From: Mycobacterium sp. GA-0227b
Lineage (GTDB): Bacteria; Actinomycetota; Actinomycetes; Mycobacteriales; Mycobacteriaceae
Assembly (NCBI RefSeq): GCF_001499855.1
Contig: NZ_LQIK01000030.1
Coordinates: 62,001 to 126,000 of the forward strand
Direction of reading: 5' to 3'
DNA: 64,000 bases
Of the stretch, positions 41,127 through 49,779 are shown piece by piece. A program made the position numbers and the translations under genes. The notes below the pieces were generated by a model. That model was not told the origin of the DNA. It saw only the letters and a list, made by a program, of their open reading frames with translations, and searched no databases. The number at the start of each line of letters is the position of its first letter. Within the stretch, counting starts at the first letter, position 1.

Positions 41127-41751
41127 CGCCTTCCGCCCGCCAGTCGGGTGAGCGGCCGAGGTGGCGCAGCAGCCGATCGAGGTCGCTCGCGCCCGCTTCC
41201 GTGGGGACGGCGTGGGCGAACGGCGAGTTGTCCATGTCGCGGATCTCGCCGTCCGGAACCGCCAATGCCAGCGGTAGGACGGCCTCGATCACCTCGGCCG
41301 GCAGCGAGAACGGCACCCCGAGGCTGCGGGCGACGTCCCAGCCGTGGACGACATAGTCCACGAAGTGGAAGCCGATCGCCATCGATCCCGGGACGGCGGC
41401 GTCCTTCCCGAACTCGGGTAGCGCGAACGTCGCATCCGGCACGCCGTCGGCGGAGAACGCCTCGAGCACGTTGGCGGCGGCCGCGGCGTAGGTGCCGCCG
41501 GGGTCCGCGCGGACCGCGTCGGCGACGGTCGCGGGATCCCACATCGCAAGGTCTGCACCCGACCCGCGCGCGGCGGCGGCAAACCCGTTGTGCTGCACGG
41601 TCATATGGGTCAGCAGATCGCCGAGGTCCCAGCCGGCACACGGGGTCGGTGAAGCGAGGTCGCCGAGGGTGACGTCCGCGACGATGTCGACCGACGCGGC
41701 GACGGCGATCCGGTGGAGCGGTCGAAGGTCATTATTGATATGCATGTGCAT
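41110..41751 (-). CDS. TIGR03086-type DinB/maleylpyruvate-isomerase-like metal-binding protein
   Basis: 213 aa. TPCAGWDLGDLLTHMTVQH near residues 35-53 and HFVDYVVHGWDVARSLG near 130-146 give the His ligands of the DinB/MDMPI four-helix fold common in actinobacteria. These proteins often use mycothiol or divalent metal; the actual substrate is unknown. ATG 41751. Divergent from a MarR regulator with an inverted repeat between, so it is a likely MarR target. Confidence 0.8.
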   Translation of the reverse strand: MHMHINNDLRPLHRIAVAASVDIVADVTLGDLASPTPCAGWDLGDLLTHMTVQHNGFAAAARGSGADLAMWDPATVADAVRADPGGTYAAAAANVLEAFSADGVPDATFALPEFGKDAAVPGSMAIGFHFVDYVVHGWDVARSLGVPFSLPAEVIEAVLPLALAVPDGEIRDMDNSPFAHAVPTEAGASDLDRLLRHLGRSPDWRAEGVTVGR

Positions 41752-41770
41752 ACGATATGCGTCTACTTAT

Positions 41771-41782
41771 CATTGGTCAATG
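41771..41782. promoter_or_regulatory. Candidate MarR operator
   Basis: CATTG-GT-CAATG is a perfect 5-bp inverted repeat, three bases upstream of the MarR gene's -10 (TAACAT, 41785-41790). Occupancy would block that promoter and could also affect the divergent DinB-like gene. Confidence 0.55.
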
Positions 41783-41784
41783 CT

Positions 41785-41790
41785 TAACAT
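41785..41790 (+). promoter_or_regulatory. -10 element for leaderless MarR gene
   Basis: TAACAT, then six bases, then ATG 41797. Confidence 0.55.
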
Positions 41791-41796
41791 TCGCCC

Positions 41797-42231
41797 ATGC
41801 CGCCGAAGTCGAGACGACCGGACCTCGCGGCGATGCTCGCCCCGCTGCTGCGCCGGCTGATCGCCCTCGAAACCCCGATCCTGGCGTCGCACGACGTGTC
41901 GATGTGGGGATACAGCGTGCTGGTGGCGCTCGATGAGTCGCCGGTGCGCACCCAGGCCGCACTCGCCGAGGCGATCGGCGCCGACAAGACCCGGATCATT
42001 CCCACGCTGGACGAGTTGCAGGCCAAGGGCTACATCGAGCGCCGGCCCGATCCGGCCGACCGGCGTGCGCGGCTACTGGCCATCACCGACGAGGGCCGTG
42101 CCCTCAAGGACGCGGTGCAAGCGGAGATTCAGCGCGGAGAGGAGCGGTGGCTGTCGGTGTTGCCGGCCGCCGAGCGGCGGGCGTTCCTGCGGGCTCTGCA
42201 CGAGATGACGCGCGTCGAGCCCAACCCATAG
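41797..42231 (+). CDS. MarR-family transcriptional regulator
   Basis: 144 aa. Winged helix-turn-helix: RTQAALAEAIGADKTRIIPTLDELQAKGYIERRPDPADRRARLLAITDEG, spanning about residues 50-105, with the DxRx wing motif. Likely dimeric repressor released by a small ligand. The operator candidate overlaps its own promoter region, indicating autoregulation and control of the divergent DinB-like gene. The purine permease starts 11 bp downstream and may be co-regulated. Confidence 0.9.
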   Translation: MPPKSRRPDLAAMLAPLLRRLIALETPILASHDVSMWGYSVLVALDESPVRTQAALAEAIGADKTRIIPTLDELQAKGYIERRPDPADRRARLLAITDEGRALKDAVQAEIQRGEERWLSVLPAAERRAFLRALHEMTRVEPNP

Positions 42232-42241
42232 GGTTCGGAGA

Positions 42242-43657
42242 GTGACTCGCCTCGTCGACCGCTTCTTCGAGATCTCGGCGCGCGGTACGACGGTCGGCGC
42301 CGAGGTCCGCGGCGGACTGGTCACGTTCATCGCGATGGCCTACATCATCGTGTTGAACCCGATCATCCTGTCGAGCTCCGAGGACGTCGCCGGCGAGAGG
42401 CTCCAATTCGCCGAAGTTTCGGCGGTGACCGCGCTGACGGCGGGCGTGATGACGATCCTGTTCGGCGTCATCGCGCGGTTGCCGTTCGCGTTCGCCGCGG
42501 GCCTGGGCATCAACTCGTTCGTCGCGACCACGCTCGTCGGCTCCCTCACGTGGGCCGAAGCCATGGGCCTGGTGGTGATCAACGGGCTCGTCATCGTCGT
42601 GCTGGCCGCGACCGGATTGCGGCGGCTGGTATTCGACGCCGTGCCGATGCAGCTCAAGCTCGCGATCACGGCAGGCATCGGGCTGTTCATCCTGTTCGTC
42701 GGTCTGGCGGACGCCGGCTTCATCGGCAGCACCGGGGAGCCGTCACCGCCGGTCGGCCTGGGCCGTCTCGGCGACGGCTCGATCGGCACCGTGCCCACCG
42801 TCGTCTTCGTGTTCACGCTGCTGCTGACCGGAACCTTGGTGGCCCGAAAAGTGCGGGGCGGCATCCTCATCGGGCTCATCACCGGCACGGCCGTCGCGGT
42901 CGTCATCGAGGCGATCTGGCACCTCGGCCCGGCGGCTGACAAGCCCGGCGGGTGGAGCCTGTCGGTGCCGACGCTGTCGGGATCGCCGTTCGCGATCCCG
43001 GACCTCTCGCTGGTCGGCGCATTCAGCTTGGACAGTTTCGGTCCCGTCGGAATGATCGCAGCGATCATGTTCGTGTTCACGCTCGTGTTCGCGAACTTCT
43101 TCGACGCGATGGGGGTGTTCACCGGGCTGTCCCGCGAGGCGGGCCTGGCCGACGCGCAGGGCACCTTCCCGCGGCTGCGTTCGGCGCTGATCGTGGAGGG
43201 CGCCGGCGCGGTGGTCGGCGGCGCATCGTCGGCGTCGTCGAACACGGTGTTCCTCGAATCGGGCGCGGGCATCGGCGAGGGCGCCAGGACCGGCCTGGCG
43301 AACCTGGTGACCGGCGGGCTGTTCCTCGCGGCGATGTTCATCTCGCCACTGGCCAACGTCGTGCCCACCGAGGTGGCCGCCGCAGCACTCGTCGTCGTCG
43401 GCGTGATGATGGTGTCGCACCTGCGCCACATCGACATCTCCGAATTCTCGGTCGCCCTGCCGGTGGTGCTGACCGTGGCGACGATGCCGTTCTCGTACTC
43501 GATCGCCAACGGCATCGGCGTCGGCTTCATCGCCTGGGTGGTGTTGCGATCGGCGGTCGGCAAGGCGCGCGAGATCAGCCCGCTGCTGTGGGTCGTCGCC
43601 GCGGGGTTCCTGCTCTATTTCGGCCGCGGCTGGATCGAGTCGCTGATCGGGATGTAG
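42242..43657 (+). CDS. NCS2-family purine permease (AzgA/PbuG-like)
   Basis: 471 aa with about twelve to fourteen membrane helices. AzgA-type landmarks are FIAMAYIIVLNPIIL, AAGLGINSFVATTLVG, FFDAMGVFTGLSREAGL and SASSNTVFLESGAGI. It imports adenine, guanine or hypoxanthine, probably with protons; exact substrate unknown. The GTG start lies 11 bp after the MarR gene, a likely operon. The stop is 6 bp from the convergent coiled-coil gene. Confidence 0.9.
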   Translation: MTRLVDRFFEISARGTTVGAEVRGGLVTFIAMAYIIVLNPIILSSSEDVAGERLQFAEVSAVTALTAGVMTILFGVIARLPFAFAAGLGINSFVATTLVGSLTWAEAMGLVVINGLVIVVLAATGLRRLVFDAVPMQLKLAITAGIGLFILFVGLADAGFIGSTGEPSPPVGLGRLGDGSIGTVPTVVFVFTLLLTGTLVARKVRGGILIGLITGTAVAVVIEAIWHLGPAADKPGGWSLSVPTLSGSPFAIPDLSLVGAFSLDSFGPVGMIAAIMFVFTLVFANFFDAMGVFTGLSREAGLADAQGTFPRLRSALIVEGAGAVVGGASSASSNTVFLESGAGIGEGARTGLANLVTGGLFLAAMFISPLANVVPTEVAAAALVVVGVMMVSHLRHIDISEFSVALPVVLTVATMPFSYSIANGIGVGFIAWVVLRSAVGKAREISPLLWVVAAGFLLYFGRGWIESLIGM

Positions 43658-43663
43658 CGCGGG

Positions 43664-44329
43664 TCAGCGGTCGGCTTGCCGCGTCTCCTTCTCCGTTTCG
43701 GCGAGATCCTCGATCCTGTCCGCCTGCGCCTGCGTCACCGTGGCATCGACGCGCTTTTCCGCAGCGTCGTCGAGCTTGGCGGCTGCGGTCGCTGCGACGC
43801 TGCGCTCGGCCGCATCGATCTGCGCCTCTTCGCGACGCTTGGCGGTCTCGACGTTCCTCTTGCGTTGGGTGGCGATCTGGTCGGCCTGCTTCTTGTTCGC
43901 GGCGATGCGCTTCTCGGCGTTCTCGATCGCCGCCCGCTTACGCTGCTGGGCCTCCTTGCGGGCCTCTCGGGCTTCGCGTTCGGTCTCCTCGAAGGCATCC
44001 TGCTTGTCCTGCAAGGCCTTCTCGCGCGTCACCTCCAACTCGGCATCGGCCTGCTTGGCGTTCTCGTCGGCGGCCGCGTCCAGTTCGGCCGCGCGGCGCA
44101 GCGCATCGCTGCGCTCGACGAGCGCGGCCCCCCGCTTACGCAGTTCGGGATCGCCGAGCGCGACGCCGACCGCGGTGTCCAACATGCCCAGCGAACGCTC
44201 GTAGAAGAGCCGGGCGGGCGCCTCGGAGTCCATTTGCGCGACGAACCGGTCGTCGATCAACTGCAGTGGCATGCGGGCCAGCTGGTACTGGATCCTCAGC
44301 ACCGCCCTCGGGATAGCGGTGAGACTCAT
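43664..44329 (-). CDS. Charged coiled-coil protein (often misnamed IF2-like)
   Basis: 221 aa. The first 70 residues are mixed (RIQYQLARMPLQLIDDRFV); the rest is an almost continuous Ala/Glu/Lys/Arg/Gln coiled coil. No catalytic motif. Labels such as IF2-family for such genes reflect low-complexity matches. ATG 44329 is fixed by GGAG seven bases upstream; a TTG at 44335 is less likely. It follows the CsbD/coiled-coil gene by 23 bp and both were probably expanded or evolved together. A structural or stress role is a guess. Confidence 0.7.
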   Translation of the reverse strand: MSLTAIPRAVLRIQYQLARMPLQLIDDRFVAQMDSEAPARLFYERSLGMLDTAVGVALGDPELRKRGAALVERSDALRRAAELDAAADENAKQADAELEVTREKALQDKQDAFEETEREAREARKEAQQRKRAAIENAEKRIAANKKQADQIATQRKRNVETAKRREEAQIDAAERSVAATAAAKLDDAAEKRVDATVTQAQADRIEDLAETEKETRQADR

Positions 44330-44352
44330 GGTCAAGCTCCTTTGTGCCCTGG

Positions 44353-44901
44353 TCAGGCGTCGTTGTTGAGGTTCTCGGCCTGCCGCCTGATGCGGGCGGC
44401 CTCCGCGTGCGCGCTGGCCGACTCCGCAACGGCTTCGCGATGTTCTTCGAGCGCGTCGGCGAGTTGGCTGTCGGCGTCGTGGATCTCGGCGCGCTGTTCG
44501 GCTTTCGCTTCGCGCGCCTTGCGCTCCGCATCCCGATCGGCCTGGCTGCGCTCTTCGTCGAGCTGCCGGTGGGCGGCCTGCTCGGCGGCCCGCTTCTGCG
44601 CGGCTTCCTGATTGTCCACCGCGGCCTGCTCGGCGGCCGTTTCGGCGTTCAGCGCGGCGCGTTCTCCGGCGCTTTCGCGGTTGGCCTCGGCCACATCGGC
44701 CCGGGCCTCCCGAGCCTCGGCGTCGGCGAGCGCCCGCGCCTTGTTTGCCTCTTTGCGCTGCTCGGCCTCGGCCTGCTGAAGCTGCCCTTCAGCGGTCAGC
44801 GAGTCGTTTCCGGTGACCGCGCCGAACACCTCTTTGGCCTTGCCCTTCACCGAGTCGATCAAGCTCTCGCGTGCCTGGCCGGCCTTGTCTTGGTCCGTCA
44901 T
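44353..44901 (-). CDS. CsbD-like domain fused to a charged coiled coil
   Basis: 182 aa. Residues about 12-45 match a CsbD-type stress motif (DSVKGKAKEVFGAVTGND, then LTAEGQLQQAE). The remainder is a highly charged Ala/Glu/Arg coiled coil. CsbD proteins belong to general stress regulons in other bacteria; the function is unknown. ATG 44901 is set by a strong GAGAGGAGG. Upstream gene of a two-gene operon with the 43664-44329 coiled-coil gene, and divergent from the COG0523 gene. Confidence 0.75.
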   Translation of the reverse strand: MTDQDKAGQARESLIDSVKGKAKEVFGAVTGNDSLTAEGQLQQAEAEQRKEANKARALADAEAREARADVAEANRESAGERAALNAETAAEQAAVDNQEAAQKRAAEQAAHRQLDEERSQADRDAERKAREAKAEQRAEIHDADSQLADALEEHREAVAESASAHAEAARIRRQAENLNNDA

Positions 44902-44977
44902 TCGGGCCTCCTCTCGGGGGCTTAGGTTCCACATCCGACGGGGTCCGAAACACGGCTGTGGGCCAATCGCTGACATC

Positions 44978-46021
44978 ATGTGTGCCGTGGTGGCCCGCGT
45001 CCTGCAGCCGACGGTTCCCGTCATTGCGCTCACCGGCTATCTCGGCGCCGGCAAGACGACCCTGCTCAACCATGTGCTGCGCGCACCGGGGGCCCGCATC
45101 GGCGTGGTGATCAACGACTTCGGCGAGCTCAACGTGGACGCCGCCCTGGTGAGCGGACAGGTCGACGAACCGGCCTCGATCGCAGGCGGCTGCATCTGCT
45201 GCCTGCCCGACGACGACGGACTCGACGAGGCGCTGGCCAAGCTCGCCGACCCGAAGCTGGCACTGGACGCGATCATCGTCGAAGCGAGCGGCCTGGCCGA
45301 CCCGATCGCGATCTCGCGCATCATCCGGTTCAGCGGCGTGGACCGTATCCGGCCCGGCGGCATCGTCGACGTCATCGACGCCAAGGCACATTTCGGCACC
45401 GTCGACCCGCACGCCACCCCGCCGGCCCGGTACGCCGCGGCCTCTCTGGTGGTGGTGAACAAACTCGACCAGATACCGCACGACGACCGCGACGGCGTGC
45501 TCGCCCGCATCACCGACCGGGTGCGTGAACGCAATCCGGACGTCCACCTGGTCGGCGCCGTCGCGGGACGCGTCGATCCCGCGCTGCTGTACGACGTGTC
45601 CGAGGCGTCCACCGAGGACGGCCAGTTGTCGCTGCGCGAACTGCTGGTCGACGCCGAGCTCGACCAGCATCCGCACGTGCACGCCGACTCCGTCACCGTG
45701 ACCAGCGACGGATGCGTCGACCCGGACGCGCTGTTCGACCTGCTCGAGCAGCCGCCCGACGGCGTGTACCGGCTCAAGGGCATCGTCGCGGTGCGCTACC
45801 GCGACCGCGTCCGCAGCTACGTCGTCAACGTGGTCGGGACGTCGGTGCACATCGCGGCCGCGCCGTCGTCGGCCCGGGCCAACAGCCTCGTGGCCATCGG
45901 CACGCACATCGATGCCGATGACGTCCGCGCTCGCGTCGAGGCCGCGCTGCGCCCGCACGACGGCGCCCCGTCCGCCGCCGGCGTGCGGCGCCTGCAGCGC
46001 TATCGCCGGCTGAGCGTGTGA
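44978..46021 (+). CDS. CobW/COG0523 GTPase metallochaperone
   Basis: 347 aa. P-loop TGYLGAGKTTLLN near residues 18-30, the metal-binding GGCICCLP (CxCC) near 69, and the guanine-specificity VVNKLD. C-terminal CobW domain present. COG0523 proteins insert or traffic metals such as zinc using GTP; which metal here is unknown. Start ATG 44978 or a GTG a few codons later. Divergent from the CsbD-like gene. Confidence 0.88.
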   Translation: MCAVVARVLQPTVPVIALTGYLGAGKTTLLNHVLRAPGARIGVVINDFGELNVDAALVSGQVDEPASIAGGCICCLPDDDGLDEALAKLADPKLALDAIIVEASGLADPIAISRIIRFSGVDRIRPGGIVDVIDAKAHFGTVDPHATPPARYAAASLVVVNKLDQIPHDDRDGVLARITDRVRERNPDVHLVGAVAGRVDPALLYDVSEASTEDGQLSLRELLVDAELDQHPHVHADSVTVTSDGCVDPDALFDLLEQPPDGVYRLKGIVAVRYRDRVRSYVVNVVGTSVHIAAAPSSARANSLVAIGTHIDADDVRARVEAALRPHDGAPSAAGVRRLQRYRRLSV

Positions 46022-46028
46022 CGCTGCT

Positions 46029-46034
46029 TAAGGT
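46029..46034 (+). promoter_or_regulatory. -10 element for leaderless second LigD-type polymerase gene
   Basis: TAAGGT, then six bases, then ATG 46041. It lies just after the COG0523 stop, suggesting separate transcription. Confidence 0.5.
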
Positions 46035-46040
46035 GGGCTC

Positions 46041-47024
46041 ATGAGCGTCGCCGAGGAGCGCGCCGGGGTTCGGCTGACAAACCTCGACCAGCCGTTGAGC
46101 GAGGATTCCGGGGCGACCAAGCGCGATCTCGTCGACTACCTCGACGCGGTGGCCGAACGAATTCTGCCGGGTCTGGCGGGGCGTCCGCTGACCGTGCTGC
46201 GAGTACTGCGCGGCCAGGCGCCGTTCATGCAGAAGAACGTCCCGAAGTACACCCCGGAGTGGGTGAAGACGGTGTCGATGTGGGCGGAGTCCTCGCACCG
46301 CGAGGTGCGCTACGCCCTGTGCGACGACCGCCGCACGCTGCTGTGGCTGGCCAACCAGCGCGCCGTCGAATACCACCCGACGCTGGGGCTGGCCGACGAC
46401 ATCTACCGCCCGACGCATCTGGTGCTCGACCTCGACCCGCCGCCCGGCAGCGCCTTCGACGCAGTGGTGGCCACGGCTGCGCTTGTGCGGCAGGCGCTTT
46501 CGGACTGCGGCCTGACGGGCGTGGTGAAGACCAGTGGCGCCAAGGGGCTACACGTGTTCGTGCCGGTCGACGACAGTGCCTCGGTCGACGACGTCGCGGC
46601 GGCCACCCGCGCCCTCGCGGCGCGTGCGGAGCAACTCGATCCCGCCCGCGCGACAACGGCTTTCATCGTCGAGGACCGCGAAGGCAAGGTCTTCATCGAC
46701 TCCACCCGTGCCGGCGGTGCGACCGTCGTCGCCGCCTACAGTCCCCGACTGCGCGCCGGCACCCCCGTGTCGTTCCCGGTGGACTGGTCGGACCTGGACC
46801 GCATCACACCGGCCGACTTCTCGGTGCACACCGCGCTCGGTGTACTCGGCGACCGCGATCCGTGGGCCGAGCTGATGCCCGCCCCGCAGCCGCTGCCATC
46901 AGATCTGATCGAGCACGGCAGGACCATCCCCGTGGCGCGGGTGGCCGCGATGCACGAGGGCAAGCGCCGGGCGCGGGCGCTCCGCGCGCAGGACATCAAG
47001 GCGTCAGATTTGCCAGGGCGGTAA
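46041..47024 (+). CDS. LigD-type polymerase/primase domain protein (second copy)
   Basis: 327 aa. Catalytic DLDPPPG near residue 131 and KTSGAKGLHVFVPV, with VFIDSTRAGGATVVAAYS as the later acidic region. A stand-alone LigD polymerase domain, closer in pattern to the Rv3730c/PolD1 type by recall than to the 38811-40079 protein. Probable role in primer synthesis or gap filling during DNA repair. The YihY gene follows after 50 bp. Confidence 0.87.
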   Translation: MSVAEERAGVRLTNLDQPLSEDSGATKRDLVDYLDAVAERILPGLAGRPLTVLRVLRGQAPFMQKNVPKYTPEWVKTVSMWAESSHREVRYALCDDRRTLLWLANQRAVEYHPTLGLADDIYRPTHLVLDLDPPPGSAFDAVVATAALVRQALSDCGLTGVVKTSGAKGLHVFVPVDDSASVDDVAAATRALAARAEQLDPARATTAFIVEDREGKVFIDSTRAGGATVVAAYSPRLRAGTPVSFPVDWSDLDRITPADFSVHTALGVLGDRDPWAELMPAPQPLPSDLIEHGRTIPVARVAAMHEGKRRARALRAQDIKASDLPGR

Positions 47025-47074
47025 ACGGGTATCGACCAGCGCATCAGCGAGGCCCGGGTAAGGGGGTCGGTGAG

Positions 47075-48040
47075 ATGGTGGGCTGGCTGGACAGGCTGCA
47101 GCGACGTCACCGCCGCATCGGCTTCCTCATCGCGGTCATCTACAAGTACGTCGATGACCAGGGCGGCTACCTGGCCGCGCTGATCACGTACTACGCGTTC
47201 GTATCGCTGTTCCCGCTGCTGCTGTTGATGACGACGGCGTTGGGCGTGGTGCTCGCCGGACACCCGGACCTGCAGCAGCAGGTGCTGCAGTCCACGCTCA
47301 GCCAGTTCCCGGTCATCGGCAGCCAGTTGCAACGGCCGGAGCAACTCAGCGGCGGCGCCACGGGTGTCGTCGTCGGCATCGCCGGTGCGTTGTACGGCGG
47401 CCTGGGCGTGGGGCAGGCCGTGCAGAACGCGATGGACTCGGTGTGGGCGGTGCCGCGCAACAACCGGCCCGACCCGTTCCGGTCGCGGTTGCGCAGCCTG
47501 CTGCTGCTGTTCGTGCTGGGGTCCGCGGCCATCGCCACGACCGTGCTCTCGGCGGTCGGCCACGCGACCGCCGGCCTCGGGTGGCTCGGCAAGGTCGGCG
47601 TCACCGTCGTCACGGTGGGCATCAACGCGCTCATCTGCCTGGTGGCGTTCCGCGTCACCACAGTGCGGCGCCTCTCCTACCGCGACGTGCTGCCCGGCGC
47701 GCTGACCGCGGCGGTGATCTGGCAACTGCTGCAGTGGTTCGGCGCCAGCTATGTCACCCACGCGGTCAAGTCGACGAGCGCCACCAACAGCGTGTTCGCA
47801 CTCGTGCTGGGGTTACTGGCATTCCTGTTCCTGGTGTCGGTGACGCTGGTGATGTGTGCGGAGATCAACGTGGTCCGGCTCGACCAGCTGCATCCCCGGG
47901 CACTGTTGACACCTTTCACCGACGACGTCGACCTCACCTCCGCCGACCGCCGCACCTACACGCGCAGGGCGAAAGCCGAACGGGCCAAAGGCTTTCAGCG
48001 CGTCAGCGTGCGCTTCGACGGTTCTCGCGAGCCTCCGTAG
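47075..48040 (+). CDS. YihY/BrkB-family inner membrane protein
   Basis: 321 aa, about six membrane helices. Family phrases are LAALITYYAFVSLFPLLLL, GGLGVGQAVQNAMDSVWAVP and DVLPGALTAAVIWQLLQW. Formerly misnamed ribonuclease BN; function unknown, possibly export or envelope-related. ATG 47075 is chosen: the much longer upstream frame is the shadow of the polymerase gene. AAGGGGG lies upstream. Confidence 0.85.
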   Translation: MVGWLDRLQRRHRRIGFLIAVIYKYVDDQGGYLAALITYYAFVSLFPLLLLMTTALGVVLAGHPDLQQQVLQSTLSQFPVIGSQLQRPEQLSGGATGVVVGIAGALYGGLGVGQAVQNAMDSVWAVPRNNRPDPFRSRLRSLLLLFVLGSAAIATTVLSAVGHATAGLGWLGKVGVTVVTVGINALICLVAFRVTTVRRLSYRDVLPGALTAAVIWQLLQWFGASYVTHAVKSTSATNSVFALVLGLLAFLFLVSVTLVMCAEINVVRLDQLHPRALLTPFTDDVDLTSADRRTYTRRAKAERAKGFQRVSVRFDGSREPP

Positions 48041-48050
48041 CGCCGGCTTG

Positions 48051-48056
48051 TACGGT
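48051..48056 (+). promoter_or_regulatory. -10 element for leaderless MOSC gene
   Basis: TACGGT, then six bases, then ATG 48063. The hexamer itself would be inside the longer TTG-start version, which argues for ATG 48063. Confidence 0.5.
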
Positions 48057-48062
48057 CGGTAC

Positions 48063-48935
48063 ATGAGACGGATCCGAGATCGGATGACGGACAAGGTCGG
48101 ACGCGTCGCCTCGCTGCGTCGCTATCCCGTGAAGTCGATGCTCGGGGAGCAGTGCGACTCCATCGAGCTCAGTCCGCTGGGCGGGGCCGGAGATCGGCGG
48201 TATGCGGTCATCGACGACGCCACCGGGCACGTCGCAACCGCCAAGCACCCCCGACTTTGGAGTGCGCTGCTGCAGTGTTCGTCGGCGACCGGACCCGACG
48301 GCGTCGCGGTGACGCTGCCCGACGGCCGCACGGTGCCGGTCGCCGAGGCGGCCGCGCCGCTGTCGGATCTGCTCGGCCGCACGGTGCACCTCGCCGACGA
48401 GCGAGCGGTCGGGGCCGTGCTCGAACGGTCCGATCCCGTCGACGTGCTCACCCACGGCATCGACGCGGAGATCGACCCCGTGCTGCTCGAACTCGCACAG
48501 GGCACGCCGGGCGGAGCGTTCGTCGACCATTCTCCTGTGCACCTGATCTGCACCGCCACGCTCGACGCCGTCGGGGTCGACCTGGCCGAGGCGATCCGGT
48601 ACCGGCCGAACATCGTCGTCGAGACCCGCGGGTCTTCGCCCTTCGTCGAGAACGACTGGGTCGGTGCGCAGATCCAGCTCGGCGAGGTCCTGTTGCGGGG
48701 GACGCGGCCGACGCCGCGTTGCGCCGTGCCGACCCTGAAACACGGCCGCTCCGAACGCCTTCCGGGAGCCGTCCGGCACCTGCTCGAGCACAATCGCGTC
48801 GAGGTGCCCGGTTCCGGTGCGCTCCCCTGCGCCGGTCTGTACGCGGAGGTCATCACCGCCGGCACCGTCGGCATCGGTGACGAGGTCCGCATCATGGGCG
48901 ACATCGACGTCGTCGATGCGGGTATGAAGATCTGA
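48063..48935 (+). CDS. MOSC-domain protein
   Basis: 290 aa. N-terminal MOSC beta-barrel (VASLRRYPVKSMLGEQ) and C-terminal MOSC domain with the conserved Cys in PTPRCAVPT near residue 224, the presumed persulfide/molybdenum ligand. Related to YiiM/mARC-type molybdenum cofactor enzymes that reduce N-hydroxylated compounds; the actual reaction is unknown. The TGA overlaps the next gene's ATG by one base. Confidence 0.85.
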   Translation: MRRIRDRMTDKVGRVASLRRYPVKSMLGEQCDSIELSPLGGAGDRRYAVIDDATGHVATAKHPRLWSALLQCSSATGPDGVAVTLPDGRTVPVAEAAAPLSDLLGRTVHLADERAVGAVLERSDPVDVLTHGIDAEIDPVLLELAQGTPGGAFVDHSPVHLICTATLDAVGVDLAEAIRYRPNIVVETRGSSPFVENDWVGAQIQLGEVLLRGTRPTPRCAVPTLKHGRSERLPGAVRHLLEHNRVEVPGSGALPCAGLYAEVITAGTVGIGDEVRIMGDIDVVDAGMKI

Positions 48936-49744
48936 TGACGCAACCCCCGCCACCACGCAAGTCCGTCTTCATCACCGGTGCTGCCGCCGGGATCGGCCGC
49001 GCCACCGCGCTGACGTTCGCCCGTAACGGCTTCGTCGTCGGCGGCTACGACATCGACGAGGTCGGTCTCAAGAGCCTGGCCGACGACATCGACGGGCTGG
49101 GCGCCACCGCTGTCGTCGGGCACCTCGACGTCACCGATCCCGACGAGATGGCGCAGCGCGTGCGCGAGTTCGCCGAAGCCGCCGGCGGCCGCCTCGACGT
49201 CATGATCAACAACGCGGGCATTCTGCGTGCGGGCCGGTTCGAGGAGATGGACATCCGCGGCCATCTCAAGGAGATCGACATCAACGCCAAGGGCGTCGTC
49301 AACGGCCTGTACGCGGCGTTCCCCTATCTGAGGGCGACGCCGAACTCGGTCGTCGTCAACCTCTCCTCCGCTTCGGCGATCTACGGCCAGGCCGAACTGG
49401 CGAACTACAGCGCCACGAAGTTCTTCGTCCGCGGGATCACCGAGGCGCTCGACATCGAGTGGAGCCGGTACGGCATCCGGGTCATCGCGATGTGGCCGCT
49501 GTACGTGCAGACCGCGATGACCGAGAGCATCAAGACCGGCACGACGGATTCGCTCGGCATCCGGCTGACGGCTCAGGACATCGCCGACGCGATCGTCAAG
49601 GCCACCGACCCGTCGTGGTTGCGGCGGGCCATCCACCAGGTGCACTTCCCGGTCGGATCCCAGACCAAGGTGCTGGCCGCGGGTTCCCGGTTCTCCCCTG
49701 GATGGCTGACCCGGCTGGTGAACAAGAAGCTGGCGCACTCCTGA
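48935..49744 (+). CDS. Short-chain dehydrogenase/reductase
   Basis: 269 aa, a classical SDR. Cofactor motif TGAAAGIGRATAL, NNAG (MINNAGIL), catalytic Ser in VNLSSASAIYG, then YSATK with Tyr and Lys. NAD(P)-dependent oxidoreductase, substrate unknown. Translation is likely coupled to the MOSC gene by a TGATG overlap. Confidence 0.9.
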   Translation: MTQPPPPRKSVFITGAAAGIGRATALTFARNGFVVGGYDIDEVGLKSLADDIDGLGATAVVGHLDVTDPDEMAQRVREFAEAAGGRLDVMINNAGILRAGRFEEMDIRGHLKEIDINAKGVVNGLYAAFPYLRATPNSVVVNLSSASAIYGQAELANYSATKFFVRGITEALDIEWSRYGIRVIAMWPLYVQTAMTESIKTGTTDSLGIRLTAQDIADAIVKATDPSWLRRAIHQVHFPVGSQTKVLAAGSRFSPGWLTRLVNKKLAHS

Positions 49745-49767
49745 CGTGGTCTGACCGTTCGGTTGGC

Positions 49768-49773
49768 TAGGCT
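49768..49773 (+). promoter_or_regulatory. -10 element for leaderless fecB2-like gene
   Basis: TAGGCT, then six bases, then GTG 49780. The surrounding 19 bp match the IdeR consensus at only about 12 positions, too weak to call an iron box. Confidence 0.5.
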
Positions 49774-49779
49774 CGCCGA

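Noticed and set aside
41739..41752. TATGCA-TG-TGCATA palindrome as an operator
   Set aside because: It coincides with the MHMH start codons of the DinB-like gene and is probably a coding coincidence; the CATTG/CAATG repeat is better placed.
46259..47074. Long N-terminal extension of the YihY frame
   Set aside because: The frame runs through the LigD-type polymerase gene in another phase and is Arg-rich; the family start is at 47075.
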